Positions 6,178 to 11,739 of a stretch of 11,739 nucleotides of DNA are shown here, piece after piece. A model generated the notes under the pieces. The model ran no database searches and was not told the origin of the DNA. It worked only from the letters and a program-made list of their open reading frames with translations. Origin of the DNA: Sulfurimonas sp. (GTDB lineage Bacteria > Campylobacterota > Campylobacteria > Campylobacterales > Sulfurimonadaceae); contig JAFLJZ010000047.1 in assembly GCA_022712775.1 (NCBI GenBank), positions 1-11,739 of the forward strand, written 5' to 3'. Within the stretch, counting starts at the first letter, position 1. Each line of letters opens with the position of its first letter. Made by a program: the position numbers and the translations under genes.

Positions 6178-7644
6178 AGATTTTTTTGGAGCCATTTGCA
6201 TAATAAGAAAAGAGATGAGAGTCCCAATAACTATCTGCCATGAAAAACCAAGTTCAATTCCAAAACTGTAAGGTTGCAGAGCAAGAACACTTAAAAATCC
6301 TCCTACTAGTGCAAAAGGTACAGTTTTAACACTTCCTCGTGAAGTGAAAATTGCTGAGAAATAAACTCCGAGTAAACCTGTATAGGCAAATGCCATAACG
6401 CCAAGCGCAAAGCCTATGAGAGAAAGGTCTGCATATCTTTGCCAAAAATACGAGAGCATTGCCATTAAAGATAAAATGAGTGCAAAAAATAGTACTGCTT
6501 TTTTAGAGGATGACACAAAGTGTGCTTCATCAACTTCACCTTGTTGTAACTTCCAAGGTTTATACAGGTCTTGTATAGCTACCGACGCCATAGCTCCTAA
6601 AACAGAATTTGTTGATGAAAGAGCAGCAGCGATTGCTCCGACTGTCACAAGACCACGCAAACCCTCTGGCATCTCATTTAAAATATAGTACATGAAGATG
6701 GTGATATTTTCTCCATCAAAGCTTTGTGTTACTTGTGCATTTTGATAAAAAACAAAAAGTAAAGCACCTATGCTCATAAAAATAAGCACAACTGGAATCG
6801 TAAGTAAAATCGAGACTATTAAAGATTTAGCTGCTTCTTTTTCATTTTTACAAGACAAAACTCTTTGTGTCATATCTTGGTCAAGTCCAAAGGCGGCGAT
6901 GTTTAGGAGTAACCAACCTGTTAAAAGACCGATAAGACTAAACTTTCCATCTATACTTGTGTCTATAAACTTTAGTTTATTATGCTCTTGGAGAATCTCT
7001 AAGATGTTTATATTTTCAAGTGAATAGTAAAGAAAAGCTAAAACAGCGATTCCGGCACCAATGTAAGTAAAAGCTTGAATGCTATCACTTAAAATCACAG
7101 ATTTCACACCACCAAAATAGGTATAAGCTAAGGCACCGAGTACTAGAACTACAATAGATACAGCGACATGAATAAAAGTAATATCACCAAATAAAATCAT
7201 AGAAATAGCTAAAGAGCCAATGTAGAGTCTCGCTCCACTTGCAAGAACCCGACCAACCAAAAACATAATCCCAGCTTGCTTTTTTGCACTTTCACCATAA
7301 CGATTCTCTAGTAGTTCATAAACTGTTACTGCTTTCATTGCGTAAAATCTTGGAATCAGAACATAAGCAACAAATACAACTGCCAAAAGTCCTGAGAAAT
7401 AGAATCCTATAAAGGTAAAGTCGTGCTTGAAAGAAAATTCTGGTGCACCTAAAAAGGTTGCAGCAGATTGGCTTGTTGCAAGAACTGAAATTGCAACCGC
7501 AAACATTGGCATAGTGTTTGAGCCTACGAAATAATCTCTTGTAGAGTTGATTTTTGTACGTGAAAAAATATAAGAGCTTAATCCAAGAACTAGAAAATAG
7601 CCAACAAAAATAATCCAATCAAGAGAGGAGAATGTGTTACTCAT
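6169..7644 (-). CDS. Sodium:solute symporter (SSS family), candidate transporter of peptidoglycan amino sugars
   Basis: The 491-residue protein is almost entirely hydrophobic, with about 13 predicted membrane helices, the usual size for the SSS (SLC5-like, LeuT-fold) family. Family signatures are ATSQSAATFLGAPEF (57-70), GGVKSVILSDSIQAFTYIGAG (178-198) and GLRGLVTVGAIAAALSSTNS (328-347). In the last, Ala340, Ser343 and Ser344 fit the Na2 site pattern AxxSS of characterised members, so sodium coupling is likely. The substrate cannot be read from sequence, because SSS proteins carry sugars, sialic acid, proline, pantothenate and others. Context is informative: the gene overlaps the nagZ stop by 8 bases (ATGAGTAA), in an operon near anmK, amgK and murU. 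Import of anhydroMurNAc, GlcNAc or a related amino sugar freed by NagZ is therefore a reasonable inference. It is the last gene of its operon and converges on the TPR lipoprotein gene. Confidence 0.9.
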   Translation of the reverse strand: MSNTFSSLDWIIFVGYFLVLGLSSYIFSRTKINSTRDYFVGSNTMPMFAVAISVLATSQSAATFLGAPEFSFKHDFTFIGFYFSGLLAVVFVAYVLIPRFYAMKAVTVYELLENRYGESAKKQAGIMFLVGRVLASGARLYIGSLAISMILFGDITFIHVAVSIVVLVLGALAYTYFGGVKSVILSDSIQAFTYIGAGIAVLAFLYYSLENINILEILQEHNKLKFIDTSIDGKFSLIGLLTGWLLLNIAAFGLDQDMTQRVLSCKNEKEAAKSLIVSILLTIPVVLIFMSIGALLFVFYQNAQVTQSFDGENITIFMYYILNEMPEGLRGLVTVGAIAAALSSTNSVLGAMASVAIQDLYKPWKLQQGEVDEAHFVSSSKKAVLFFALILSLMAMLSYFWQRYADLSLIGFALGVMAFAYTGLLGVYFSAIFTSRGSVKTVPFALVGGFLSVLALQPYSFGIELGFSWQIVIGTLISFLIMQMAPKKSLL

Positions 7645-8713
7645 GAAGTTTTTCTATCCTAGAGTTTGATTCTATGATTCTAGCCATCGAAATTTCTTTA
7701 TTTTTTACTTGCATAAAGATAGTCTCAACAAGTTCATCAATATCCTGCGAGCCTAATTGATTTCCAAAAAGTAAAATATCTACTCCTGCATTTATAGCAA
7801 GTGTTACAGTTTCTTTGAGTGAGTAATGGTGTGAAATTGCTTTCATTTGTAGGTCATCACTTACAACAACCCCTGTATAATTCATTTTTTGTCGAAGAAG
7901 TTTTGTATTTACGTTATGTGAAAGTGTTGCTGGGTATTTTTTATCTAAGTGTTTATTGAAAACATGAGCTGTCATTATCATATTTACTTTCTTATTATCT
8001 ATAAAGTACGCAAAAGGTACTAGCTCCTTTTCACTCCAAGTATCTGTAATATCTACAAACCCAAGATGAGAATCAGCAAGAGAAGAACCATGTCCTGGAA
8101 AATGTTTAAGTACACTAATTACTCCAGCCTTGTTTTGTTCACCTATAAGAATGTTAGCATAGGTTTCAACAAGAAGACTTGCTTCTCCAAATGAACGTTC
8201 AAGTCCTACAATAACCTTGTTTTTAGGATTAATTTCTAAGTCAACAACTGGGGCAAAGTTACAGTTGATTCCATTTTCTTGTAGCATTTTTGCCATGTTT
8301 TTATAGGATGTTTGTGCTTGTAAAGGAGAGTTTTGTGCAATTTTTTTAGCAGAAGGAAATTCCTTAAAACCATACTTTGGTTTAAGTCGTGCAACTTTTC
8401 CACCTTCTTGATCTACAGAGATAAGAAGATTTTGATGTGTAAGTGCTTGTAAATTTTTAGTTAGTTCTTGGAGCTGTGCAGGTGAAGAGATGTTTTTATT
8501 TTTACTTCTGTCTGTATAAAAAATGTCAAATAAAATAACACCACCGATTTCATATTTATTTATTTGCTCAATGATTTTACTCTCTTTTGTAACGCTAGAA
8601 TCATCAAAACCAACGATAAGCATATGACCTATCATTTTCTTTAGTTGTGCATCGCTAATTGGCGTAGCAAAAATTGATATACTTAGCAATAATAGTAGAA
8701 AAAATATTCTCAC
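7637..8713 (-). CDS. nagZ: Beta-N-acetylhexosaminidase NagZ (GH3) with signal peptide
   Basis: NagZ removes GlcNAc from GlcNAc-anhydroMurNAc and its peptides. The 358-residue GH3 domain carries IGGVILF (56-62), ISVDQEGGKVARL (98-110), the mobile acid/base loop KHFPGHGSSLADSH (203-216, with Asp214 and His216) and the nucleophile motif VVVSDDLQMKAI (Asp286). All catalytic elements are present. Unlike cytoplasmic NagZ of E. coli (about 341 residues), this one starts with a clear signal peptide (MRIFFLLLLLSISIFA, cleavage near residue 17), so it should act in the periplasm. Translation begins at GTG 8713, chosen because AGAGGAA lies seven bases before it and because GTGA overlaps the stop of the upstream nucleosidase gene. 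The downstream symporter gene overlaps its stop by 8 bases. Together these suggest extracytoplasmic trimming of muropeptides followed by uptake of the product. Confidence 0.95.
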   Translation of the reverse strand: MRIFFLLLLLSISIFATPISDAQLKKMIGHMLIVGFDDSSVTKESKIIEQINKYEIGGVILFDIFYTDRSKNKNISSPAQLQELTKNLQALTHQNLLISVDQEGGKVARLKPKYGFKEFPSAKKIAQNSPLQAQTSYKNMAKMLQENGINCNFAPVVDLEINPKNKVIVGLERSFGEASLLVETYANILIGEQNKAGVISVLKHFPGHGSSLADSHLGFVDITDTWSEKELVPFAYFIDNKKVNMIMTAHVFNKHLDKKYPATLSHNVNTKLLRQKMNYTGVVVSDDLQMKAISHHYSLKETVTLAINAGVDILLFGNQLGSQDIDELVETIFMQVKNKEISMARIIESNSRIEKLHE

Positions 8714-9264
8714 AAATGTTCCTCTTTATTTATAATAATATTTATAGCATCAATCACATTAAAGAGAAGTGATTTCGTCTTTTCTTTTGTGACTTTACTA
8801 GGTTCGAAATGGTCTGAAACAACTTTGAGTATATGAAAATTTTTAATTGCAGGAGAATGAACTACCGCATCATAAAATCCATAGGATTCCATATCTATTA
8901 TTTCATACTTTGAAGTAGTAGCTTCTTCTTCTACGCAAGTGAGTTTTTTATCACTTAAATTTGGAAGAATTGTTATTTTTTCATTAAAGACGAGTTTACC
9001 TATTTCGAGAAGCGCACCTATTTTATATTTTGAGCTTGCTCCACATATACCTATATTTAAGTAGATGTCATTGTCTGTTATATCATAATGATTTATAAGT
9101 GTTTGTGTTGCTTGCGCAGCATTGTTTACTCCAATTCCACTGATTATTAGTATCATGGATGGATTGCTAAATAAAGTAAAGTTTCCAAGTTTTGTTTTTT
9201 GTAATTTATACTTATCTACAAAGGCTTGTGCCTCAGGTTTAAGTGCTACTACGAGGTACAACAT
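8710..9264 (-). CDS. Phosphorylase-superfamily (MTA/SAH nucleosidase-like) protein, short
   Basis: The 184-residue protein resembles the PNP/UDP-phosphorylase superfamily, particularly 5'-methylthioadenosine/S-adenosylhomocysteine nucleosidase. Visible elements are an N-terminal strand with Glu11 (ALKPEAQAF), the glycine-rich ISGIGVNNAAQAT (41-53), NIGICGASSKYKIG (70-83), the substrate-binding IDMESYGFYDAV (123-134, with Glu126 at the ribose-contact position) and KVVSDHFEP (147-155) with Asp151, the expected catalytic aspartate. It is clearly shorter than typical MTAN or futalosine hydrolase (about 220-235 residues), with compressed loops between about residues 85 and 120. The substrate is therefore uncertain. 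It is the first gene of the operon with nagZ (GTGA overlap) and the symporter; any link with peptidoglycan recycling is unknown. Start ATG 9264 has only a weak GAG ahead of it. Confidence 0.75.
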   Translation of the reverse strand: MLYLVVALKPEAQAFVDKYKLQKTKLGNFTLFSNPSMILIISGIGVNNAAQATQTLINHYDITDNDIYLNIGICGASSKYKIGALLEIGKLVFNEKITILPNLSDKKLTCVEEEATTSKYEIIDMESYGFYDAVVHSPAIKNFHILKVVSDHFEPSKVTKEKTKSLLFNVIDAINIIINKEEHL

Positions 9265-9309
9265 AAAATACTCATTAATTACTCACTTTTATATCTAGTT
9301 TTCTAATAT

Positions 9310-9315
9310 TATGAT
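9310..9315 (+). promoter_or_regulatory. Candidate -10 box for the Hpt gene
   Basis: TATGAT, one mismatch from TATAAT, lies 31 bases before the chosen Hpt start in the 82-base divergent gap to the nucleosidase gene. A start of transcription near 9322 would leave a short leader carrying the GAGAGGA ribosome-binding site. On the opposite strand TATAAA (9288-9293) could serve the nucleosidase-nagZ-symporter operon. Both calls rest on short AT-rich matches. Confidence 0.28.
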
Positions 9316-9346
9316 AACATTGTACAAAAAGAGAGGAAATATTGCT

Positions 9347-9685
9347 ATGCCCATATTAACCGCAGATTACTCAAATTTAAACCATGAAGAAATGGCAGCA
9401 GCTATAGGTTTAAAACCAAAACATATGCCAATGTTAATAGGAAGTTTTTTAGAAGAAGCTGAAGGTATTTTGCAATCCTTAAGTACAGCAATCGAGAATC
9501 GTGACTTTGAAACGATTAAAGCAAAGGCACATTCTATAAAGGGAAGTGCTGGAAATTTAAAATTTACGGAACTATATGAAATGACAAAAGAGATGGAGTT
9601 TTTCGCTAATAATTCAGATGGTAGTTTTGCGTATGGGGCATATCTTGATGCAGTTAAAAGTGCTATAGCTACGATTCCAAATTAA
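9347..9685 (+). CDS. Hpt-domain histidine phosphotransfer protein
   Basis: From the ATG at 9347 this encodes 112 residues that are essentially one Hpt domain. The phosphoacceptor motif AHSIKGSAGNLKF places the phosphorylated histidine at residue 62, with the small GSAG helix turn needed for packing. Hpt proteins pass phosphate between a hybrid sensor kinase or CheA-like kinase and a response regulator. No kinase or regulator is encoded in this window, so its partners are unknown. I prefer 9347 to the upstream in-frame ATG at 9311 because GAGAGGAA at 9331-9338 is well spaced for it, and the 12 extra residues (ITLYKKRGN...) do not resemble the domain. It stands alone, divergent from the nucleosidase operon and upstream of the SRP RNA. 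Confidence 0.88.
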   Translation: MPILTADYSNLNHEEMAAAIGLKPKHMPMLIGSFLEEAEGILQSLSTAIENRDFETIKAKAHSIKGSAGNLKFTELYEMTKEMEFFANNSDGSFAYGAYLDAVKSAIATIPN

Positions 9686-9701
9686 TATCTACACAAATAC
9701 T

Positions 9702-9729
9702 TTGTTGATTAAGTTTTTTTTGTTATAAT
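9702..9729 (+). promoter_or_regulatory. Promoter of the SRP RNA gene
   Basis: A perfect TATAAT (9724-9729) stands 7 bases before the predicted 5' end of the SRP RNA, with TTGTTG (9702-9707) 16 bases upstream as a poor -35 and a T-rich run between them. The spacing to the RNA start agrees with normal sigma-70 initiation near 9736. Confidence 0.5.
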
Positions 9730-9736
9730 TTCACCG

Positions 9737-9839
9737 CTTCTCTTTAGACCTGTGCAATGATAGTTTGAGATAATGTGTCAGGGTAGGAATACAGCAGCAC
9801 ACCTTAATCTTTTATGTGCCGCAGGTATCTGGAGGGGAG
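9737..9839 (+). ncRNA. ffs: Signal recognition particle 4.5S-type RNA (small bacterial SRP RNA)
   Basis: The apical part (about 9777-9800) reads GTCAGGGTAGGAATACAGCAGC, folding as a GTA/TAC stem capped by a GGAA (GNRA-type) tetraloop. Above and below are the conserved UCAGG and AGCAGC sides of the Ffh-binding internal loop. The ends pair as CTTCTC (9737-9742) with GGGGAG (9834-9839), and AGACCTG (9745-9751) pairs with CAGG and TCT of 9822-9830, closing a hairpin of about 103 bases without an Alu domain. That is the small bacterial SRP RNA, which binds Ffh and targets nascent membrane proteins. Exact ends are estimated from pairing and from the TATAAT upstream. The next gene, on the opposite strand, stops three bases beyond. 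Confidence 0.9.
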
Positions 9840-9842
9840 TCT

Positions 9843-10442
9843 TTACTCTTTCATAAAATCATCTAAATAATCTTTTCTTTTTTTATTAAGTTCATATGTA
9901 CAATTATTTACAACTTCTGTATAAAGTCTACTTGTTGAGGGATATACCTCTCTTAGTGCTTTTGTTTGGCAAAAAGAATAACGATACGCTAGCCAATCTT
10001 CTTGGTTTTGTTTAAATGCTTCTAAAACTTCTGGTTTATCTTGAAGTATGCTAAGGGCTTTCTTATATTTATGTCTTACTTCTCTATCACTTTCATGGGC
10101 TTTTTTTATAGCTTCCTTTTTATAGTAATCATACCCAACGACTTCCTTAACCTCACATTCTTCCTTATCAACTATCAAGCTTGTCGCGGGTCCTACCCAT
10201 CCCGAAAGTCGAAACACTTGTTCTCTCACAAATGTTATGGTACACATTTTGTCATCTTGAGGATATACTATAGTGTATGCGTATGTATTGATGCTGTAGT
10301 CTGTTTGTTTGATTTTGGGATGTGAATTTACATAATGTAGAAGTGTATCATGGTCTTTATCTTTTTGCACACCTGGTGGTAATGCTCCGAAGATATTGCT
10401 TGTGTATAGTAAGAAAATGAGAGTAAAGATTTGAAGTTTCAT
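9843..10442 (-). CDS. Secreted LprI-like (DUF1311) protein
   Basis: The 199-residue product has a signal peptide (about 1-19, MKLQIFTLIFLLYTSNIFG) and should be periplasmic or secreted. The C-terminal part, about 120-199, fits the LprI/DUF1311 pattern. Charged helices are followed by FKQNQEDWLAYRYSFCQ (Trp and Cys at the usual spacing), a small-residue stretch, and NNCTYELNKKRKDYL, with the two cysteines likely to form a disulfide. Mycobacterial LprI inhibits lysozyme, but most family members are uncharacterised, so inhibition is not claimed. The N-terminal half (20-115), with Cys67 and Cys94, matches nothing I recognise. A good AAGGGG ribosome-binding site precedes the ATG. It is convergent with the SRP RNA gene. 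Confidence 0.75.
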   Translation of the reverse strand: MKLQIFTLIFLLYTSNIFGALPPGVQKDKDHDTLLHYVNSHPKIKQTDYSINTYAYTIVYPQDDKMCTITFVREQVFRLSGWVGPATSLIVDKEECEVKEVVGYDYYKKEAIKKAHESDREVRHKYKKALSILQDKPEVLEAFKQNQEDWLAYRYSFCQTKALREVYPSTSRLYTEVVNNCTYELNKKRKDYLDDFMKE

Positions 10443-10469
10443 ATTGCCCCTTCAGTAATTTATTTTCTC

Positions 10470-10475
10470 ATTGTA
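10470..10475 (-). promoter_or_regulatory. Candidate -10 box for the LprI-like gene
   Basis: On the minus strand TACAAT, preceded by CTGC, lies 27 bases before the ATG at 10442, within the 109-base divergent region. The expected transcript leader of about 20 bases would include the AAGGGG ribosome-binding site. No clear -35 is seen. Confidence 0.4.
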
Positions 10476-10517
10476 GCAGAAGTTTAAAACTTTCATGTTT
10501 TTTAAGTTTCCTTAGAT

Positions 10518-10523
10518 TATAAT
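10518..10523 (+). promoter_or_regulatory. Candidate -10 box for the plus-strand membrane protein gene
   Basis: A perfect TATAAT lies 28 bases before the ATG at 10552. Transcription from about 10530 would give a leader of some 20 bases containing the ribosome-binding sequence AAGGAA (10541-10546). No good -35 box is visible. Confidence 0.45.
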
Positions 10524-10551
10524 ATTTTTTTATGACTTTAAAGGAAAAATA

Positions 10552-11229
10552 ATGTCAGCTTCATTTAATGCTATTGGAATTATTTTAGTTGTAGTATTTA
10601 CTATATTTATACTCTATAAGTATGGTTCAAAAGAATTGACATTTAGACAAACTGTGATGGCATTTTTTATAACTATCGCTATTCTCATGTTTGATAGTGT
10701 ATTTTTAGTAACAATGTGTAGTAAAGGAAATCCTCTTTTTCAATGGTTGATACCAAGTTTTGCTATTTTTTTTATACTAGCAAGTATCTCTGATAAATCT
10801 ATTCGAAGAAAAAGTAGCATGGCTATTTTTATAGTCTCATTACTTTTAAGTTTTCATTATAAATATTTAGTGCAAACCAATATTTATAGAGGAGAAGGAA
10901 ATCTTCATTTAGAGGCTGAAAAAACAATAAGTAAAAATGCTGCTACTTCATACCTAGATTCAGAGTTTCAAAAACAAGATAATCAAAATTCTTCTATAAC
11001 ATATAAGGCTGGTTGGTTAACTGATGTCTTTGCTCAGATAGATACTTACGATAGTGAAGATTTACTCTATCAACCAAAACTTAATGAACTGTGGCATTCA
11101 AGTTTTACAGGACTTTATGAAAATCTAAAAGGTGAATATATCAATCTATGGTTTAAAGGTGGATATTTAAAAGATAATAATGATGCTATGGTAGAATTTA
11201 GAATTTCCCCGTATAGACTACATCCTTGA
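10552..11229 (+). CDS. Unrecognised membrane protein with C-terminal soluble domain
   Basis: I do not recognise this 225-residue protein. It has three or four membrane helices in the first half: about 5-23 (AIGIILVVVFTIFILY), 33-54, 62-80 and 88-105. A polar region of about 120 residues follows, rich in Asn, Asp, Ser and Tyr, that ends at ISPYRLHP. If four helices are right, both ends lie on the same side of the membrane. The start is well supported by AAGGAA eight bases upo-stream-side spacing and an upstream TATAAT. The gene stands alone between the divergent LprI-like gene and the convergent ABC ATPase gene, whose 3' end it overlaps by 12 bases. Codon use looks like that of its neighbours, so there is no sign of recent transfer. 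Confidence 0.7.
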   Translation: MSASFNAIGIILVVVFTIFILYKYGSKELTFRQTVMAFFITIAILMFDSVFLVTMCSKGNPLFQWLIPSFAIFFILASISDKSIRRKSSMAIFIVSLLLSFHYKYLVQTNIYRGEGNLHLEAEKTISKNAATSYLDSEFQKQDNQNSSITYKAGWLTDVFAQIDTYDSEDLLYQPKLNELWHSSFTGLYENLKGEYINLWFKGGYLKDNNDAMVEFRISPYRLHP

Positions 11230-11739
11230 TGACACAACTTTTTTATCTTCAATTTTTAAAATTCTATCACAGAGAGGATACATAGCTTCATCATGTGTTA
11301 CCATGACTATTGCGACATTTTGATCAAGAGCTATCTTTTTAAGCATTTCAACTACTGCTATTGAACGTGCGGAATCTAAAGCGGCTGTTGGTTCATCGGC
11401 TAAAATTATTTCTGGTTTATTAGCCAAAGCTCTTGCTATAGCAACTCTTTGATTCTGTCCCCCCGAGAGTTGTGATGACATTGCATTAGCTTTATCTGCA
11501 ATATCAAAATATTCCAAAAGTTCCATAGCTATTATTTCAGATTCTTTTTTTGAAAGTCCATTTGCTTGAGAAACCAATGTAACATTTTCTATAACTGTTA
11601 AAAATGGAATAAGATAGTGAGCTTGAAAGATAAAACCAATTTTTTCTCGTCTTATTTTTCTTGTCTTTTTAGTCAACCATTTGTTTTCATAAACTTTTTC
11701 ATCACCTAAGTAAATTGTTCCACTTGTTGGCTCTTCAAC
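11218..11739 (-). CDS. ABC transporter ATP-binding protein, MacB/LolD type (5' end cut by window edge)
   Basis: The frame is open to the right edge, and 173 C-terminal residues are visible. They begin VEEPTSGTIYLGDE, the segment that normally follows the Walker A loop, which therefore lies just outside the window. Present are the Q-loop IGFIFQAHYLIPFLTV (Gln39 of the visible part), the ABC signature QLSGGQNQRVAIARAL (90-105), Walker B IILADEPTAALDS (111-123, catalytic Glu116) and the switch histidine in VMVTHDEAM (His149). This subfamily (MacB, LolD, FtsE-like) works with FtsX-like permeases in lipoprotein release, efflux or cell-envelope stress; which of these applies cannot be told here. 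A TTG at 11676 could mimic a start, but it lies inside the domain, so the real start is upstream of the edge. The 3' end overlaps the convergent membrane protein gene by 12 bases. Confidence 0.92.
   Translation of the reverse strand, partial: VEEPTSGTIYLGDEKVYENKWLTKKTRKIRREKIGFIFQAHYLIPFLTVIENVTLVSQANGLSKKESEIIAMELLEYFDIADKANAMSSQLSGGQNQRVAIARALANKPEIILADEPTAALDSARSIAVVEMLKKIALDQNVAIVMVTHDEAMYPLCDRILKIEDKKVVSSRM

Noticed and set aside
7316..7618. Open frame of 100 codons overlapping the symporter gene on the same strand
   Set aside because: It is an alternative frame of the symporter N-terminal region, Cys/Phe-rich with no domain, while the symporter frame has clear family motifs.
9692..9721. 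Hairpin ACAAA-TAC-TTTGT followed by a run of eight T after the Hpt gene
   Set aside because: The stem is five AT-rich pairs and is separated from the T run by seven bases; the T run may instead belong to the SRP RNA promoter spacer.
9834..9851. Possible intrinsic terminator hairpin GAGT-CTTT-ACTC after the SRP RNA
   Set aside because: The stem is only four base pairs (longer only with G-U pairs), it is followed by three T residues, and its left arm is needed to pair with the SRP RNA 5' end.
1..11739. CRISPR array, tRNA genes, insertion sequences or prophage remnants
   Set aside because: I saw no regularly spaced repeats, tRNA-like cloverleaf, transposase motif, terminal inverted repeats or phage genes in either strand.

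Overview
The window is about one third G+C, densely packed and lacks mobile elements. Several features suggest a free-living member of the Campylobacterota, probably Sulfurimonas-like. These are the low G+C, the overlapping genes, TATAAT-type -10 boxes without clear -35 boxes, the short 4.5S-type SRP RNA, and the style of the MltB, cyclase and Hpt proteins. The genus is an inference from general resemblance; no search was run.

Layout. Positions 1-3576 hold a tight minus-strand operon, read in the order anmK, amgK, murU, mltB-like lytic transglycosylase; the last gene runs off the left edge. Positions 3613-6177 are plus-strand: a membrane sensor/HAMP segment and a class III adenylate cyclase domain, separated by an apparent -1 frameshift, then a lysine-rich TPR lipoprotein. 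Positions 6169-9264 are a second minus-strand operon, read as a short nucleosidase-like protein, a periplasmic nagZ and a sodium:solute symporter. From 9347 come an Hpt phosphotransfer protein (+), the SRP RNA gene (+), an LprI-like secreted protein (-), an unrecognised membrane protein (+), and an ABC transporter ATPase (-) cut by the right edge.

How the genes may work together. The two minus-strand operons look like one peptidoglycan-sugar recycling module split by the cyclase block. A lytic transglycosylase releases GlcNAc-anhydroMurNAc muropeptides. A NagZ with a signal peptide would remove GlcNAc in the periplasm. The symporter encoded directly behind nagZ is a candidate importer of the freed amino sugar or muropeptide. 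AnmK then opens and phosphorylates anhydroMurNAc, and AmgK and MurU are the kinase and uridylyltransferase of the Pseudomonas-type salvage route to UDP-MurNAc, which bypasses fosfomycin-sensitive MurA. The MurNAc-6-phosphate phosphatase (MupP) needed between AnmK and AmgK, and an AmpG permease, are not in this window. Periplasmic NagZ plus a sodium symporter replacing cytoplasmic NagZ plus AmpG is the most interesting hypothesis here.

Four same-strand junctions share an identical 8-base overlap of form ATGNNTAA, and two convergent gene pairs overlap at their 3' ends, leaving no room for ordinary terminators. No stretch above 300 bases lacks a gene.
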